Assembly: GCF_000338275.1 (NCBI RefSeq)
Contig: NZ_ANMR01000043.1
Location: 496,001 to 560,000 of the forward strand
Reading direction: 5' to 3'
DNA from: Staphylococcus xylosus NJ
GTDB taxonomy: Bacteria > Bacillota > Bacilli > Staphylococcales > Staphylococcaceae
Length of the DNA: 64,000 bases
Shown here: positions 18,257 through 27,261 of the stretch, piece after piece
Layout: every line of letters begins with the position of its first letter
Numbering within the stretch: the stretch's first letter is position 1
Notes under the pieces: generated by a model
What the model was told of the DNA's origin: nothing
The model's database searches: none
What the model saw: the letters and a program-made list of their open reading frames with translations, nothing else
Made by a program: the position numbers and the translations under genes

Positions 18257-18561
18257 TGTTGCACCTTCTTCTTGAAAATAACATAACTTTTGTATGTTAA
18301 GCCTTATTACTTAAAATCAATTATGATAAATAGTTGGATACTATGTACCACTAGCTGAGTAATTGTATTTATAAATTATATTATCTACTTATATATTACA
18401 TCAATTTCTTACATTATAAAATTAATAACCTATTTCCAAAATTGATTTTATAAGTTGGGAATGTAAAGAAATTTGCTAAATAAAAATTATTTTATTAAGA
18501 TATTTGAGATAGTTACAGCTCTTATAATTAAATGCTTTGAGTAACTTATTACATTCCGCAA
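18257..18561. other. Gap between ptb and buk
   Basis: This AT-rich spacer of about 305 bases lies between two genes that are usually adjacent. Apart from the candidate promoter at 18375-18404 I see no gene, no clear terminator and no recognisable CodY or cre site. Confidence 0.55.
18375..18404 (-). promoter_or_regulatory. Candidate promoter of the buk-lpd-bkd operon
   Basis: On the minus strand TTGATG (18399-18404) and TATAAT (18375-18380) are 18 bases apart. They lie about 120 bases before buk. The -10 is perfect and the -35 is moderate. Confidence 0.5.
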
Positions 18562-19458
18562 TTAATTTAATATTTTCAACGCTAATAATAATGAATCTAG
18601 TTTATTTTGTTTCGTGTCCGCCCTTGAAGTCAATGCAATCGGGAATTTTGCTCCTAAGACTAAACTAGCTACTCGCGCACCTGCAAAATAAGTGAAAGAT
18701 TTGTATAGTGCATTGCCAACATCTATATGTGGTACCAATAATGCATCTACATCGCCTGCTACGTGTGACTTGATATTTTTTTTAATAACACTTTCCATAT
18801 TAATTGCGTTATCGAAAGCTAATGGACCGTCAACATATAAATAATCAGACGTCGCTCTACTAAATATGTTCTTGAGCTTTTCAGCATCTGTAGATGACAA
18901 GATTTTCTTAGTAGGCTTTTCAACGGATGAAAGAATACCAACTTTAAACTGATTATAGCCAAGTGCTTTAGAAAATTCAGTTAAATTATTAATAATGTGT
19001 TTCTTTTCTTCAACAGAAGGATTAATATTTAATGCTACATCACTTAACATTAATGTTTTATGATAATTTGGCACGTTAAAACATGCAACATGATTTAAGA
19101 AACCATGCTTAGCGATAAAATTTTTATTACTCAGTACAAAGGATAATAAGGTTGATGACATCAAATTACCTTTAACTAAGACTGATACTTTACCAGAAGA
19201 CAAATCATCAGCACATTGTTTAAAGAGTTCATTGTCGTTACTAAAATTAAGAATATGAATTCTATTGAGTAGTTGCGGATCCATATCGAATGAGCGAATT
19301 ATCTCTGTTGGATCTTGTGTGTCATATAAATATACATCAATCTCTGTCAAAACGAGTGCTTTCATGATAACGGATAACATTTTTTCATCATTTGCATATA
19401 AAATAGCAACATTACCTTTTAAATAATATGAAGAATCAATTAAATGTTGATATTGCAT
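18562..19458 (-). CDS. ptb: Phosphate butyryltransferase-like acyltransferase
   Basis: This enzyme should exchange CoA for phosphate on butyryl-CoA or branched acyl-CoA. The 298-residue protein has the phosphate acetyl/butyryltransferase fold in recognisable segments: VSVLVKGNLMSSTLLSFVLS near residue 95, VACFNVPNYHKTLMLSDVALNINPSVEEK around 125-152, and the C-terminal VDALLVPHIDVGNALYKSFTYFAGARVASLVLGAKFPIALTSRADT with the conserved Ser-Arg-x-Asp. It is shorter and less conserved at its N-terminus than phosphate acetyltransferase. Its partner Buk is the next gene. The substrate is inferred from the dehydrogenase genes downstream. Confidence 0.88.
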   Translation of the reverse strand: MQYQHLIDSSYYLKGNVAILYANDEKMLSVIMKALVLTEIDVYLYDTQDPTEIIRSFDMDPQLLNRIHILNFSNDNELFKQCADDLSSGKVSVLVKGNLMSSTLLSFVLSNKNFIAKHGFLNHVACFNVPNYHKTLMLSDVALNINPSVEEKKHIINNLTEFSKALGYNQFKVGILSSVEKPTKKILSSTDAEKLKNIFSRATSDYLYVDGPLAFDNAINMESVIKKNIKSHVAGDVDALLVPHIDVGNALYKSFTYFAGARVASLVLGAKFPIALTSRADTKQNKLDSLLLALKILN

Positions 19459-19537
19459 AAAAAAATCAACACCTTTCTCATTTTATAAAGTGACTATGTT
19501 TGATAACACTAAAAATAATTATTGAAAATGTACATCG

Positions 19538-21214
19538 TTAGGCATGTTGATTTTGTTCTATCATTTCTTTAGCATTTTGACGTGTGATATCAGTTACACT
19601 AGCTCCTGAAATCATTCTTGCTATTTCATCTATACGTTCTGAGCCTGAAAGCTCTTGGACGTGTGTTGTAGTACGGTCATTTACTGAATCTTTACTGATA
19701 AACAGATGATGATCGCTCATTGATGCTACTTGTGGCAAATGGGAGATACAAATTACTTGAATATGCTTAGCTAATCCTTTCATTTTTTCAGCCATTTTTT
19801 GTGCTGCTTGTCCAGAAACTCCAGAATCCACCTCATCGAATAATATTGCAGTTTGTCCTCGTGTTTTAACGAAAATGGTTTTAAGGGCAAGCATTATACG
19901 TGATAATTCCCCACCAGATGCAATTTTATTTAAACTTTTAAGCGGTTCTCCCTTATTAGGGCTGATTAAAAATTCTACAAATTCAATGCCTTCTCGATTT
20001 GGAACATCTAAAGGTTTAAATGAAATTTCTAAATTAGCATCTTTCATTTGTAAATTTTGAATTTCATCCACGATATGATCACGCAGAGTTTGTGCCACAA
20101 TTCTACGTTCACGGGACAATTCTGTACCTAGTTTGATTACATCTTCATATAATCTTTCAATTTCATGTCTTAACTGTGAAGTGCTTTCTTCGTAGTTTTC
20201 GATTTTATTAATTTCATTTTCTAATTTATCTTGATATTTAATTAATTCAGTAATATCTTTGCCATATTTTCTTTTCAAATCATTCAGGACATTCATTCTA
20301 GCTTCAAGTTCATTTAAGTAGTGCTCATCAAATTCAGTATTGGTCAATTCATCATACAACTGATGTTTAGCATCTTCTAAAGTATAGTAAAATTGATCGA
20401 CCTCTTCTTTAAGCGTGTCATATTTTTCTGGTAATATTTCACTTATTGATTGCAATTGATTGCTCAATTCATATAAGCGATCTGTAATAGCATGCTCATC
20501 TGTTAAAGTAAGATGAGCATTATTTAAAGCTAAACTTAGATTTTCTGAATTTTGTATCCGCTTTATGTCTGATTCGAGTTGAGAAACTTCACCGTCGACC
20601 AAGTTTGCTTCTTGTATTTCTTCAAACTGGAATTTAAGTAAATCTAGGCGTTGTAATAAGGCTTGATCAGCAGATTCTAAATCTTCAAGTTCTTTCTTTT
20701 TAGCTTTATATTGATCATAAGTGGTAACGTATTGTTCAAGTAAATTTTTGTATTGATTTTCAGCATAGTTGTCGAGTAATTGTAGATGATATTTTTGCTT
20801 TAATAAAGTTTGTGTTTCATGTTGCCCGTGGATATCTAACAACTCTTGCATAATTTTACGTAAATCTTGCAATGTAACTATTTGATTATTAACCCTACAA
20901 ATACTTTTACCTGTGCTGAAAATTTCTCTTTTAACTAATAAAAAATCTTCATCTATGTCGATGTCTAAAGCTTCAAGTATCGAAATGGCTTCTTTACTTT
21001 CATCAATATCAAATATACCTTCAATAATAGCTTTCTTCTCACCATGTCTCACATAATTTGATGATGCGCGCATACCAATCAGTTGTCCAATGGCATCGAT
21101 AATAATTGATTTACCTGCGCCAGTTTCACCACTTAACACTGTTAATCCATCACCAAAGTGAACTTCTAGTTCATCAATGATAGCGAATTGTTTAATAGAT
21201 AAAGTCTGTAGCAT
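19538..21214 (-). CDS. recN: DNA repair protein RecN
   Basis: This SMC-like ATPase acts early at double-strand breaks. The Walker A motif GETGAGKSIIIDAIG lies near residue 30. A long coiled-coil region with many Glu, Lys and Leu covers about 150-380. The signature LSGG-type sequence appears as IASGGELSRIMLALK, with Walker B ILFDEVDSGVSGQAAQ after it. I take MLQTLSIKQF (ATG at 21214) as the start, giving 558 residues. The longer frame would begin beyond the argR stop and has no clear site. Gene order argR-recN is conserved in Firmicutes. Confidence 0.94.
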   Translation of the reverse strand: MLQTLSIKQFAIIDELEVHFGDGLTVLSGETGAGKSIIIDAIGQLIGMRASSNYVRHGEKKAIIEGIFDIDESKEAISILEALDIDIDEDFLLVKREIFSTGKSICRVNNQIVTLQDLRKIMQELLDIHGQHETQTLLKQKYHLQLLDNYAENQYKNLLEQYVTTYDQYKAKKKELEDLESADQALLQRLDLLKFQFEEIQEANLVDGEVSQLESDIKRIQNSENLSLALNNAHLTLTDEHAITDRLYELSNQLQSISEILPEKYDTLKEEVDQFYYTLEDAKHQLYDELTNTEFDEHYLNELEARMNVLNDLKRKYGKDITELIKYQDKLENEINKIENYEESTSQLRHEIERLYEDVIKLGTELSRERRIVAQTLRDHIVDEIQNLQMKDANLEISFKPLDVPNREGIEFVEFLISPNKGEPLKSLNKIASGGELSRIMLALKTIFVKTRGQTAILFDEVDSGVSGQAAQKMAEKMKGLAKHIQVICISHLPQVASMSDHHLFISKDSVNDRTTTHVQELSGSERIDEIARMISGASVTDITRQNAKEMIEQNQHA

Positions 21215-21236
21215 CCTTTTAAACACTTCCTTACAC

Positions 21237-21689
21237 TTATAATAAATTAAAGATGCGCGTTTTGATTTTTTCACTTGCTAACTCATCTCTACAGATAATT
21301 AAGCAAGTATCATCACCACAAATAGTACCTAAAACTTCCTCCCAATCAATTTGATCTAAGATTGCACCGATTGATTGAGCATTTCCTGGTAATGTCTTTA
21401 GAACTAATAAGTTACCTGTGCCATCTATATTTACAAATGAATCCATTAAATAACGCCCTAGTTTTTCAAGAGGATGATATTTTCTATCATTAGGCAAACT
21501 ATAAACATATTGTCCTGTTGGCGTGGGGACTTTAATTAATTGTAATTCTTTGATATCTCTGGAAACTGTAGCTTGAGTGACGTTTAATTCATACTCATTT
21601 AATCTTTTTACTAATTCATCTTGTGTTTCGATTTTTTCGTTTGAAATTATTTCTCTAATTTTAATATGTCTTACTGATTTTTTAGCCAT
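21237..21689 (-). CDS. argR: Arginine repressor ArgR/AhrC
   Basis: This hexameric arginine-responsive regulator controls arginine synthesis and catabolism. The winged helix-turn-helix covers residues 1-70 ([24 protein letters not shown] is the recognition region). The C-terminal oligomerisation and arginine-binding domain carries [34 protein letters not shown], whose GDDT/S loop binds arginine. The ATG at 21689 follows AGAGGTG and gives 150 residues, exactly the family size. Two ARG-box-like sequences lie just upstream, so autoregulation is likely. Staphylococci carry several ArgR paralogues; this is the one next to recN. Confidence 0.94.
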   Translation of the reverse strand: MAKKSVRHIKIREIISNEKIETQDELVKRLNEYELNVTQATVSRDIKELQLIKVPTPTGQYVYSLPNDRKYHPLEKLGRYLMDSFVNIDGTGNLLVLKTLPGNAQSIGAILDQIDWEEVLGTICGDDTCLIICRDELASEKIKTRIFNLL

Positions 21690-21707
21690 GTATAGCACCT
21701 CTATAAA

Positions 21708-21721
21708 CGAATATTTATACA
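21708..21721 (-). promoter_or_regulatory. ARG box 1 upstream of argR
   Basis: TGTATAAATATTCG on the minus strand matches the ArgR half-site consensus TGNATWWWWATNCA at all but the last position. It lies about 20 bases before the argR start. Confidence 0.6.
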
Positions 21722-21735
21722 TTTATTTTAACACA

Positions 21736-21749
21736 TGCATATAAATACT
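21736..21749 (+). promoter_or_regulatory. ARG box 2 upstream of argR
   Basis: TGCATATAAATACT matches TGNATWWWWATNCA except for its last base. It is 14 bases from box 1. An extended -10 (TGTTAAAAT on the minus strand, about 21725-21733) sits between the two boxes. Confidence 0.6.
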
Positions 21750-21780
21750 ACTACTAAAGATAGTTGGAATTTTACTTATG

Positions 21781-21794
21781 TGAAAACGATAACT
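21781..21794 (+). promoter_or_regulatory. cre-like site upstream of argR
   Basis: TGAAAACGATAACT fits the CcpA consensus TGWAANCGNTNWCA at 13 of 14 positions. It lies upstream of the ARG boxes, about 90 bases before argR. The assignment rests on consensus match alone. Confidence 0.45.
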
Positions 21795-21982
21795 CTGCAT
21801 ATCAAAGGTAAAATAACAACTTGAAGTATATTTGAATGATTGCTAAATCATGGTGAATATTATGAATGCGATGAATAATTATTGAATAGTATGTGATTTC
21901 TAATAAATAAAAATCGTCCTTGTTTTCAAAATAAAGTTTAATGACCTAATCTATGAAGTGTATATTGTACATTTTTCATAAT

Positions 21983-22041
21983 AAAAAGAGAGCGGGAACA
22001 GAAATCAAAATTAGATAAGTGATTTCGTATTCTCGCCCTCT
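21983..22041 (-). terminator. xseA-xseB-ispA operon terminator, repeat family A
   Basis: AGAGAGCGGGAA pairs imperfectly with TATTCTCGCCCTCT, around an inner AGAAATCAAA/GATTTCGT pairing. Minus-strand RNA ends in a U-run directly after the stem, 12 bases past the ispA stop. It is closely related to the repeat at 55010-55067. Confidence 0.82.
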
Positions 22042-22052
22042 ACAAGAATGTA

Positions 22053-22937
22053 TTAAGATTCGCGATTGTTAAATAACTCAATAATATAAGTCAAATTTTC
22101 TGTATTGTACTGATCTGGTAATTGATTTAGACATTCGTAGGCTTCTTGTGTATGATATGTCATTTTATCTTCGGCACCTTGTTGTCCTAATAGTGATACA
22201 TATGTACTTTTATCATTATCAATATCGCTGCCTACAGCTTTACCTAATTTCGCTTCGTCACCATATACATCTAACAAATCATCTTTGATTTGAAACATTA
22301 ATCCTAAATGCTCGCTAAATGATTCTAATGCATTAGCAACACTTTGTTCTGGCTTAGCAATATCTACTGCAGCCATCACTGCAAATTTAAGTAACGCACC
22401 TGTTTTAGCGTTGTGAATTTGTTCTAGTGTGTCGATATTAACTTTTGCACCTTCGCCTTCACTTTGCATATCAAGAGTTTGACCTCCAACCATACCCAAA
22501 TGACCACTAGCAAAAGCTAAACGTTTAATTAACTTGATTTTAGCAGTATCATCAACTGCTTCATCATTAACAATCATATCAAATGCTTTGGTTAGAAGTG
22601 CGTCGCCAGCTAAGATTGCTTTCCACTCACCAAACACTTTATGATTTGTAAGCTTGCCTCTGCGATAATCATCATTATCCATCGGTGGTAAATCATCGTG
22701 TATTAAAGAATAGGTATGAATCATTTCTAAACCAAGTGCCGAAGAAAGTCCGGCTTTATAATCACTAGATAACATCTCTAAAGTTAATAGTAATAACACT
22801 GGTCTAATTCGCTTACCACCAGCTTCTAATGAGTAACGCATACTTTCTTCTAAATTTGTGTTTAAATCTGAATTCGGGATCGTCTCGGATAATAGTTGGT
22901 TAACTTCCGCTGTTAAGTTTTCCATCTTTTTATTCAT
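22053..22937 (-). CDS. ispA: Geranyl/farnesyl diphosphate synthase
   Basis: This short-chain prenyl transferase makes farnesyl diphosphate for undecaprenyl, menaquinone and carotenoid synthesis. The first Asp-rich motif is in [18 protein letters not shown] (about residues 80-97) and the second in [13 protein letters not shown] (near 225). The GGKRIRP substrate motif is near residue 36. It has 294 residues. The start overlaps xseB by 8 bases, and a GGAAG site lies 9 bases upstream. The xseA-xseB-ispA order is conserved in Firmicutes. Confidence 0.95.
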   Translation of the reverse strand: MNKKMENLTAEVNQLLSETIPNSDLNTNLEESMRYSLEAGGKRIRPVLLLLTLEMLSSDYKAGLSSALGLEMIHTYSLIHDDLPPMDNDDYRRGKLTNHKVFGEWKAILAGDALLTKAFDMIVNDEAVDDTAKIKLIKRLAFASGHLGMVGGQTLDMQSEGEGAKVNIDTLEQIHNAKTGALLKFAVMAAVDIAKPEQSVANALESFSEHLGLMFQIKDDLLDVYGDEAKLGKAVGSDIDNDKSTYVSLLGQQGAEDKMTYHTQEAYECLNQLPDQYNTENLTYIIELFNNRES

Positions 22938-23175
22938 TTTCAGTATCTTCCTTCACGCCATCGTCATTATTATCAGTATGCTCATCTGCCATTAATTCAT
23001 TGACTTTCTTTTCAGCGTCTTTTAACGTTTCATCGCAAGTTGCTGATAATTTCATACCACGTTGATATAAGTTCAGAGATTCTTCTAATGATACATTTTC
23101 GTTATCAAGTTTTTGCACTATATTTTCTAACTCTTTCATCATTTCCTCGAAACTTTGTGTATTACTATTACTCAT
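22930..23175 (-). CDS. xseB: Exodeoxyribonuclease VII small subunit
   Basis: This small helical subunit joins XseA to form the single-strand exonuclease. Residues 8-60 contain the family pattern [36 protein letters not shown]. The tail is acidic and longer than usual ([16 protein letters not shown]). Of two adjacent ATGs I chose the second (23175), which sits better behind AAGGTG. It overlaps the end of xseA by 8 bases and the start of ispA by 8 bases, so all three are coupled. Confidence 0.93.
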   Translation of the reverse strand: MSNSNTQSFEEMMKELENIVQKLDNENVSLEESLNLYQRGMKLSATCDETLKDAEKKVNELMADEHTDNNDDGVKEDTENE

Positions 23176-24505
23176 CATTACACCTTACCTTCTTAACTTG
23201 AGCATCAACAACGCCATCTTTCATTGTTAATACTATGTTGTCGTTCTCAGCTAAATCACTAGTACTTGTAATAACATCGTCATCCTTGTTAACGATTGTA
23301 TAACCACGCAACATCGTATTTGTCGGACTCAAATTATTAAGACTTTCTAATTTTCTAGCTAGATTATTTTTTTGATTTTGAATAAAATTATTCATAACTT
23401 TATTTAAATCATCACGCTTTTGAGCATTTGTTAGTTGTTCTCTATTTATATTTTGTTTAAAACCTTTAAGGTTAAACTTATTTAACAATAATTGTAATTG
23501 CTGTTGATTATTTTTGATTACTAAATTCATCGACAGGTTAAGTTGCTTTTCTAAATCATCTCGTTTTTGAATCTGTTGATCATATAATAATGTTGGCGTT
23601 TGAAATTTATAATACGATGATACATGTTCTAAATGCTTTCTTTGTTGCTGTAAATGTTGTTTTATAAAACGAGTAAGCGACAAATTGGTTTGTTTTAAGT
23701 ATTGACGTAATTCAAATTGATCTGGCGTAGCCATAACCGCTGCTTGTGTAGGTGTAGCTGCACGAATATCTGCAACAAAATCACTAAGCGTAAAATCTGT
23801 TTCATGACCAACTGCTGAAATAATAGGTGTAGTACATGCGTATATTGCTTTAACTACATCCTCTTCATTAAAGTTCCATAAGTCCTCAATAGAACCTCCG
23901 CCTCGTCCAATAATTATAGTATCTACACCCATGTCATCAGCATGTTGTATGTTTTTTATAATATCGTTTTTCGCTTGTTCACCTTGTACTAGCGTATTGA
24001 TTTGAATTTGTTCTGCTAAAGGATATCTACTATTGATTGTAGTGTGAATATCTCTAATGGCTGCACCTGTGCCTGCTGTTAACACTGCAATCTTCTTGGG
24101 AAACTTAGGTATAGATTTCTTGTTACTTTGATCAAAATAACCATCTTTAGTAAGTTTCTTCTTCAGCTGTTCTAATCTTTGATATAGATTACCAACACCA
24201 TCTAAATGCATTTTATTGACATAAATTTGATAGTTCCCACGACGTTCATATACTGACACACGTGCTTCTAAAAGTACCTCGTCACCTTCTTTAGGGTCAA
24301 AATCAATTTTCGAAGCATTGCCTTTAAACATCATGGCGCTAATAACACTATTATTGTCTTTGACGTTAAAATAGAGATGCCCACTACTATGTTTTTTAAA
24401 ATTAGAAAGTTCTCCTTTAATCAACACAGATTGTAAATGAGGGTCTTGATCAAATTTATATTTTATATATTTTGTAAGTGTAGAAACACTTAAATATTCT
24501 GCCAT
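23168..24505 (-). CDS. xseA: Exodeoxyribonuclease VII large subunit
   Basis: This is the catalytic subunit of the nuclease that degrades single-stranded DNA during repair. An N-terminal OB-fold (residues 1-100, [43 protein letters not shown]) leads into the catalytic domain, with [17 protein letters not shown] and [27 protein letters not shown] long coiled-coil covers residues 270-390 and binds XseB. It has 445 residues and is the first gene of the xse-ispA unit, 14 bases after nusB. Confidence 0.95.
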   Translation of the reverse strand: MAEYLSVSTLTKYIKYKFDQDPHLQSVLIKGELSNFKKHSSGHLYFNVKDNNSVISAMMFKGNASKIDFDPKEGDEVLLEARVSVYERRGNYQIYVNKMHLDGVGNLYQRLEQLKKKLTKDGYFDQSNKKSIPKFPKKIAVLTAGTGAAIRDIHTTINSRYPLAEQIQINTLVQGEQAKNDIIKNIQHADDMGVDTIIIGRGGGSIEDLWNFNEEDVVKAIYACTTPIISAVGHETDFTLSDFVADIRAATPTQAAVMATPDQFELRQYLKQTNLSLTRFIKQHLQQQRKHLEHVSSYYKFQTPTLLYDQQIQKRDDLEKQLNLSMNLVIKNNQQQLQLLLNKFNLKGFKQNINREQLTNAQKRDDLNKVMNNFIQNQKNNLARKLESLNNLSPTNTMLRGYTIVNKDDDVITSTSDLAENDNIVLTMKDGVVDAQVKKVRCNDE

Positions 24506-24519
24506 GTTATATCACTCTT

Positions 24520-24906
24520 TTATTCAATATTGCTCAATACACCATTTATAAATTTATAATGATCATCATCACTGAATTGTTTTGCTAATTCCACAGCTTC
24601 ATTGATGATTACTTTTTGTGGTGTTGAACTATTTAACAATTCATAAGTAGACATTCTTAAAATAATACGATCAGATTTTAGTAATCTATCTAAAGTCCAA
24701 TCTTTTAAGTGTGGTTGAATTTTCTCATCTAAGACTGATTCATGATCTTTTACACCAGTTACTAGCCAGTTGATAAAATCAAATTCTAAATCAGGATTAT
24801 CATCTTTAATAAAACTTATCGCTTCATCAATAGTTAATTCATTATTTTTCATTTCAAGCTGAAATAGAGTTTGAAAAGCTTGTGTTCTCGATTCTTTACG
24901 ACTCAT
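24520..24906 (-). CDS. nusB: Transcription antitermination factor NusB
   Basis: This small RNA-binding protein acts with NusE at boxA in rRNA operons. The all-helical 128-residue protein shows the conserved start [19 protein letters not shown] and the C-terminal [18 protein letters not shown]...[28 protein letters not shown] chose the ATG at 24906 behind AAGGGAGT. The longer frame adds 24 residues that look like untranslated leader. It lies between the Asp23-family gene and xseA. Confidence 0.95.
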   Translation of the reverse strand: MSRKESRTQAFQTLFQLEMKNNELTIDEAISFIKDDNPDLEFDFINWLVTGVKDHESVLDEKIQPHLKDWTLDRLLKSDRIILRMSTYELLNSSTPQKVIINEAVELAKQFSDDDHYKFINGVLSNIE

Positions 24907-25036
24907 TATAAACTCCCTTAAGCATAGTATTATTTGTAAATCATTTGTGCATAGAAATATGATACGTTTAAAAAACAAACAATTATTTCAGTTGTACACA
25001 AAATGTATTTATAAAGTAAATTTGCTTTATTTAATT

Positions 25037-25399
25037 TTAATTTATTGGTTCAATATGCGTGATATGGACATTAATTTGACTTGGTTCAATCGTAGTCATT
25101 GTAGTTAACGAATTATATATAGCCTGTTGTATTTTTTTAGCTGTTTCTGAGATATTAATACCATAGGACAAAGTGCAATATACACCTATATAAATGCCAT
25201 CTTCTCTTGTATCTACTTTTATACCTCTACTTAATTGTTTCTTGCTAATATTTTCAATACTTGTATGTTTTAACTCTTTAAAATGACCTTGAATGCCTTT
25301 GATTTCAGATGTTGCTATACTTGCTATAACTGTTAAAACTTCGGGCGCAATCTCAATTTTCCCTAAATTGGAATGTGTGGACTCTGATACTTTGACCAT
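25037..25399 (-). CDS. Asp23/Gls24-family protein, YqhY-like
   Basis: This 120-residue protein belongs to the Asp23 (DUF322) family: LGKIEIAPEVLTVIASIATSEIKGIQG, then GIKVDTREDGIYIGVYCTLSYGINISETAKKIQQAIYNSL. It lies 12 bases after accC. In B. subtilis the equivalent yqhY is in the accBC operon and has been linked to control of acetyl-CoA carboxylase activity. That role is inferred here from position. It is not the abundant cell-envelope Asp23 itself, which sits elsewhere. Confidence 0.88.
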   Translation of the reverse strand: MVKVSESTHSNLGKIEIAPEVLTVIASIATSEIKGIQGHFKELKHTSIENISKKQLSRGIKVDTREDGIYIGVYCTLSYGINISETAKKIQQAIYNSLTTMTTIEPSQINVHITHIEPIN

Positions 25400-25411
25400 T
25401 TCACTTACCCC

Positions 25412-26770
25412 CTAATTAGATTCATCATCCATAATATTATATGTTTCTAAGAAATTAGTGTTAAATTCCCCACTTCTGAAAATGTCATTGTTCAATAGAC
25501 GGACATGGAATGGTATCGTTGTGTCTATACCTAATACAAGGTATTCACCTAACGCACGTAGACCTGTCATGATTGCTTCGTCTCTAGTTGGTTCATGAAC
25601 AATAAGTTTTGCAACCATAGAGTCATAATATGGAGGAATTGTATAATTAGTATAACATGCAGATTCAATTCTTACGCCAAATCCACCTGGAGCCAAATAT
25701 TGGGTGATTTGCCCTGGCGAAGGCATAAAGTTTTTATATGGATTTTCAGCATTAATTCTAAATTCCATTGCATGCCCTTCAATTTTAATATCTTTCTGTT
25801 TGAATGGTAATTTTTCTCCCATCGCAACTTTTAATTGTAGTTTAACTAAGTCTACGCCTGTAACCATTTCAGTAACAGGATGTTCAACTTGTATCCGTGT
25901 ATTCATTTCCATGAAGTAAAATTCATTAGAGTCTAAGTCATATATAAATTCAATAGTACCTGCATTTTCGTAATTAACTGCTTTTGCAGCTCTTACTGCA
26001 GCGTTACCCATTTCTTGTCTCTTTTCTTCAGTTAATATTGGAGAAGGGGCTTCTTCTACAAGTTTTTGCATTCTACGTTGAATGGTACAATCACGTTCGC
26101 CTAAATGAACCACGTTGCCGTAACTATCTCCCATAATTTGTATTTCAATATGTCTGAAATTCTCGATGAATTTTTCCAAATATAGACCACTGTTACCAAA
26201 AGCGGTTTCCGCTTCTTGTTGCGTCATTTTGAAACCAGTTTCTAATTCTTTTTCATCACGAGCAACTCTGATACCTTTACCACCACCACCAGCAGTAGCT
26301 TTGATGATAACTGGATAGCCTATTTGATTTGCAATCTTTTTCGCGTCTTCGATATTTAAAACAAGTCCTTCGCTACCAGGGACAACTGGTACTTCAGCGC
26401 GTTTCATCTCTTCTTTAGCAACGTCTTTAATACCCATTTTTTGAATAGATTCAAAACTTGGTCCAATGAATTTAAGTTGGCACGCATCGCATAATTCAGC
26501 AAAATCACCATTTTCTGCTAAGAAACCATACCCAGGGTGAATGCCGTCACACCCTGTAGATGTTGCAATAGATAATATGTTTGGGATATTCAAATAAGAA
26601 TCTTTAGATTGTGTTGGCCCGACGCAATATGCTTCATCAGCAATTTGAGTATGTAAAGCGTCTTTATCTCCTTCTGAGTATATTGCCACCGTTTGTAAAC
26701 CTAAATCATGACATGCACGAATAATTCTTACTGCGATTTCCCCTCTATTTGCTATTAAAATTTTATTCAT
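25412..26770 (-). CDS. accC: Acetyl-CoA carboxylase, biotin carboxylase subunit
   Basis: This subunit carboxylates biotin on AccB with ATP and bicarbonate, the first step of fatty acid synthesis. It is an ATP-grasp enzyme. The N-terminal domain has ANRGEIAVRIIRA, the ATP-binding glycine loop is KATAGGGGKGIRVA near residue 160, and the catalytic region is EFIYDLDSNEFYFMEMNTRIQVEHPVTE around 270-297. It has 452 residues. Its start overlaps the accB stop (TAATG), so the two are made together. Confidence 0.96.
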   Translation of the reverse strand: MNKILIANRGEIAVRIIRACHDLGLQTVAIYSEGDKDALHTQIADEAYCVGPTQSKDSYLNIPNILSIATSTGCDGIHPGYGFLAENGDFAELCDACQLKFIGPSFESIQKMGIKDVAKEEMKRAEVPVVPGSEGLVLNIEDAKKIANQIGYPVIIKATAGGGGKGIRVARDEKELETGFKMTQQEAETAFGNSGLYLEKFIENFRHIEIQIMGDSYGNVVHLGERDCTIQRRMQKLVEEAPSPILTEEKRQEMGNAAVRAAKAVNYENAGTIEFIYDLDSNEFYFMEMNTRIQVEHPVTEMVTGVDLVKLQLKVAMGEKLPFKQKDIKIEGHAMEFRINAENPYKNFMPSPGQITQYLAPGGFGVRIESACYTNYTIPPYYDSMVAKLIVHEPTRDEAIMTGLRALGEYLVLGIDTTIPFHVRLLNNDIFRSGEFNTNFLETYNIMDDESN

Positions 26771-27261
26771 TATTTTACCTTAAATAACGGTTGGCCATAC
26801 TCTACCATTTGCCCGTCTTCTACTAAGATTTCAGCAATTTCACCACTGACTTCGGCTTGTATTTCATTGAATAATTTCATAGCTTCTAATATACATACTG
26901 TTGAATCGTTTGTTACAGAATCTCCAACTTGCACATAGGCACTTTCTTCTGGAGACGGTGATTTGTAAAACGTCCCAACCATTGGCGCATTAATTGTTTG
27001 CAAGTTATCTTCTGCAGTATTAGTATTTGTATTACTATTCATGCTAATTTCATCAGCACCTTGTGTTCCTGCAGGAGTTGATGCCACGCCTTGTTGTGGT
27101 GCTATTTGTTGCATCGGTTGTTGTGAGATTTGAGGTGTTATAATTTCAGTTTCTTTTTCTTTTTTTAAATTTACAATATTGCCCTTATCCTCAATATTAA
27201 TTTCAGTCAAACTAGATTGGTCAAGAATTTCTATCAATTCTTTAATTTCTTTAAAATTCAT
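26770..27261 (-). CDS. accB: Acetyl-CoA carboxylase, biotin carboxyl carrier protein
   Basis: This protein carries biotin between the two acetyl-CoA carboxylase half reactions. The biotinyl domain occupies the last 80 residues, and the modified Lys is K129 in CILEAMKLFNE. The N-terminal domain (MNFKEIKELIEILDQSSLTEINIE) is standard. A Gln/Pro/Ser/Asn-rich linker covers residues 42-85. It has 163 residues. It is the first gene of accB-accC and has an unusually long untranslated region upstream. Confidence 0.95.
   Translation of the reverse strand: MNFKEIKELIEILDQSSLTEINIEDKGNIVNLKKEKETEIITPQISQQPMQQIAPQQGVASTPAGTQGADEISMNSNTNTNTAEDNLQTINAPMVGTFYKSPSPEESAYVQVGDSVTNDSTVCILEAMKLFNEIQAEVSGEIAEILVEDGQMVEYGQPLFKVK

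Larger units (their letters stand above)
21690..22052. other. Intergenic region between ispA and argR
   Basis: The argR-proximal half carries two ARG-box-like sites, an extended -10 and a cre-like sequence. The ispA-proximal end carries the terminator-type repeat at 21983-22041. I see no gene; plus-strand open frames here are under 12 codons. Confidence 0.65.
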
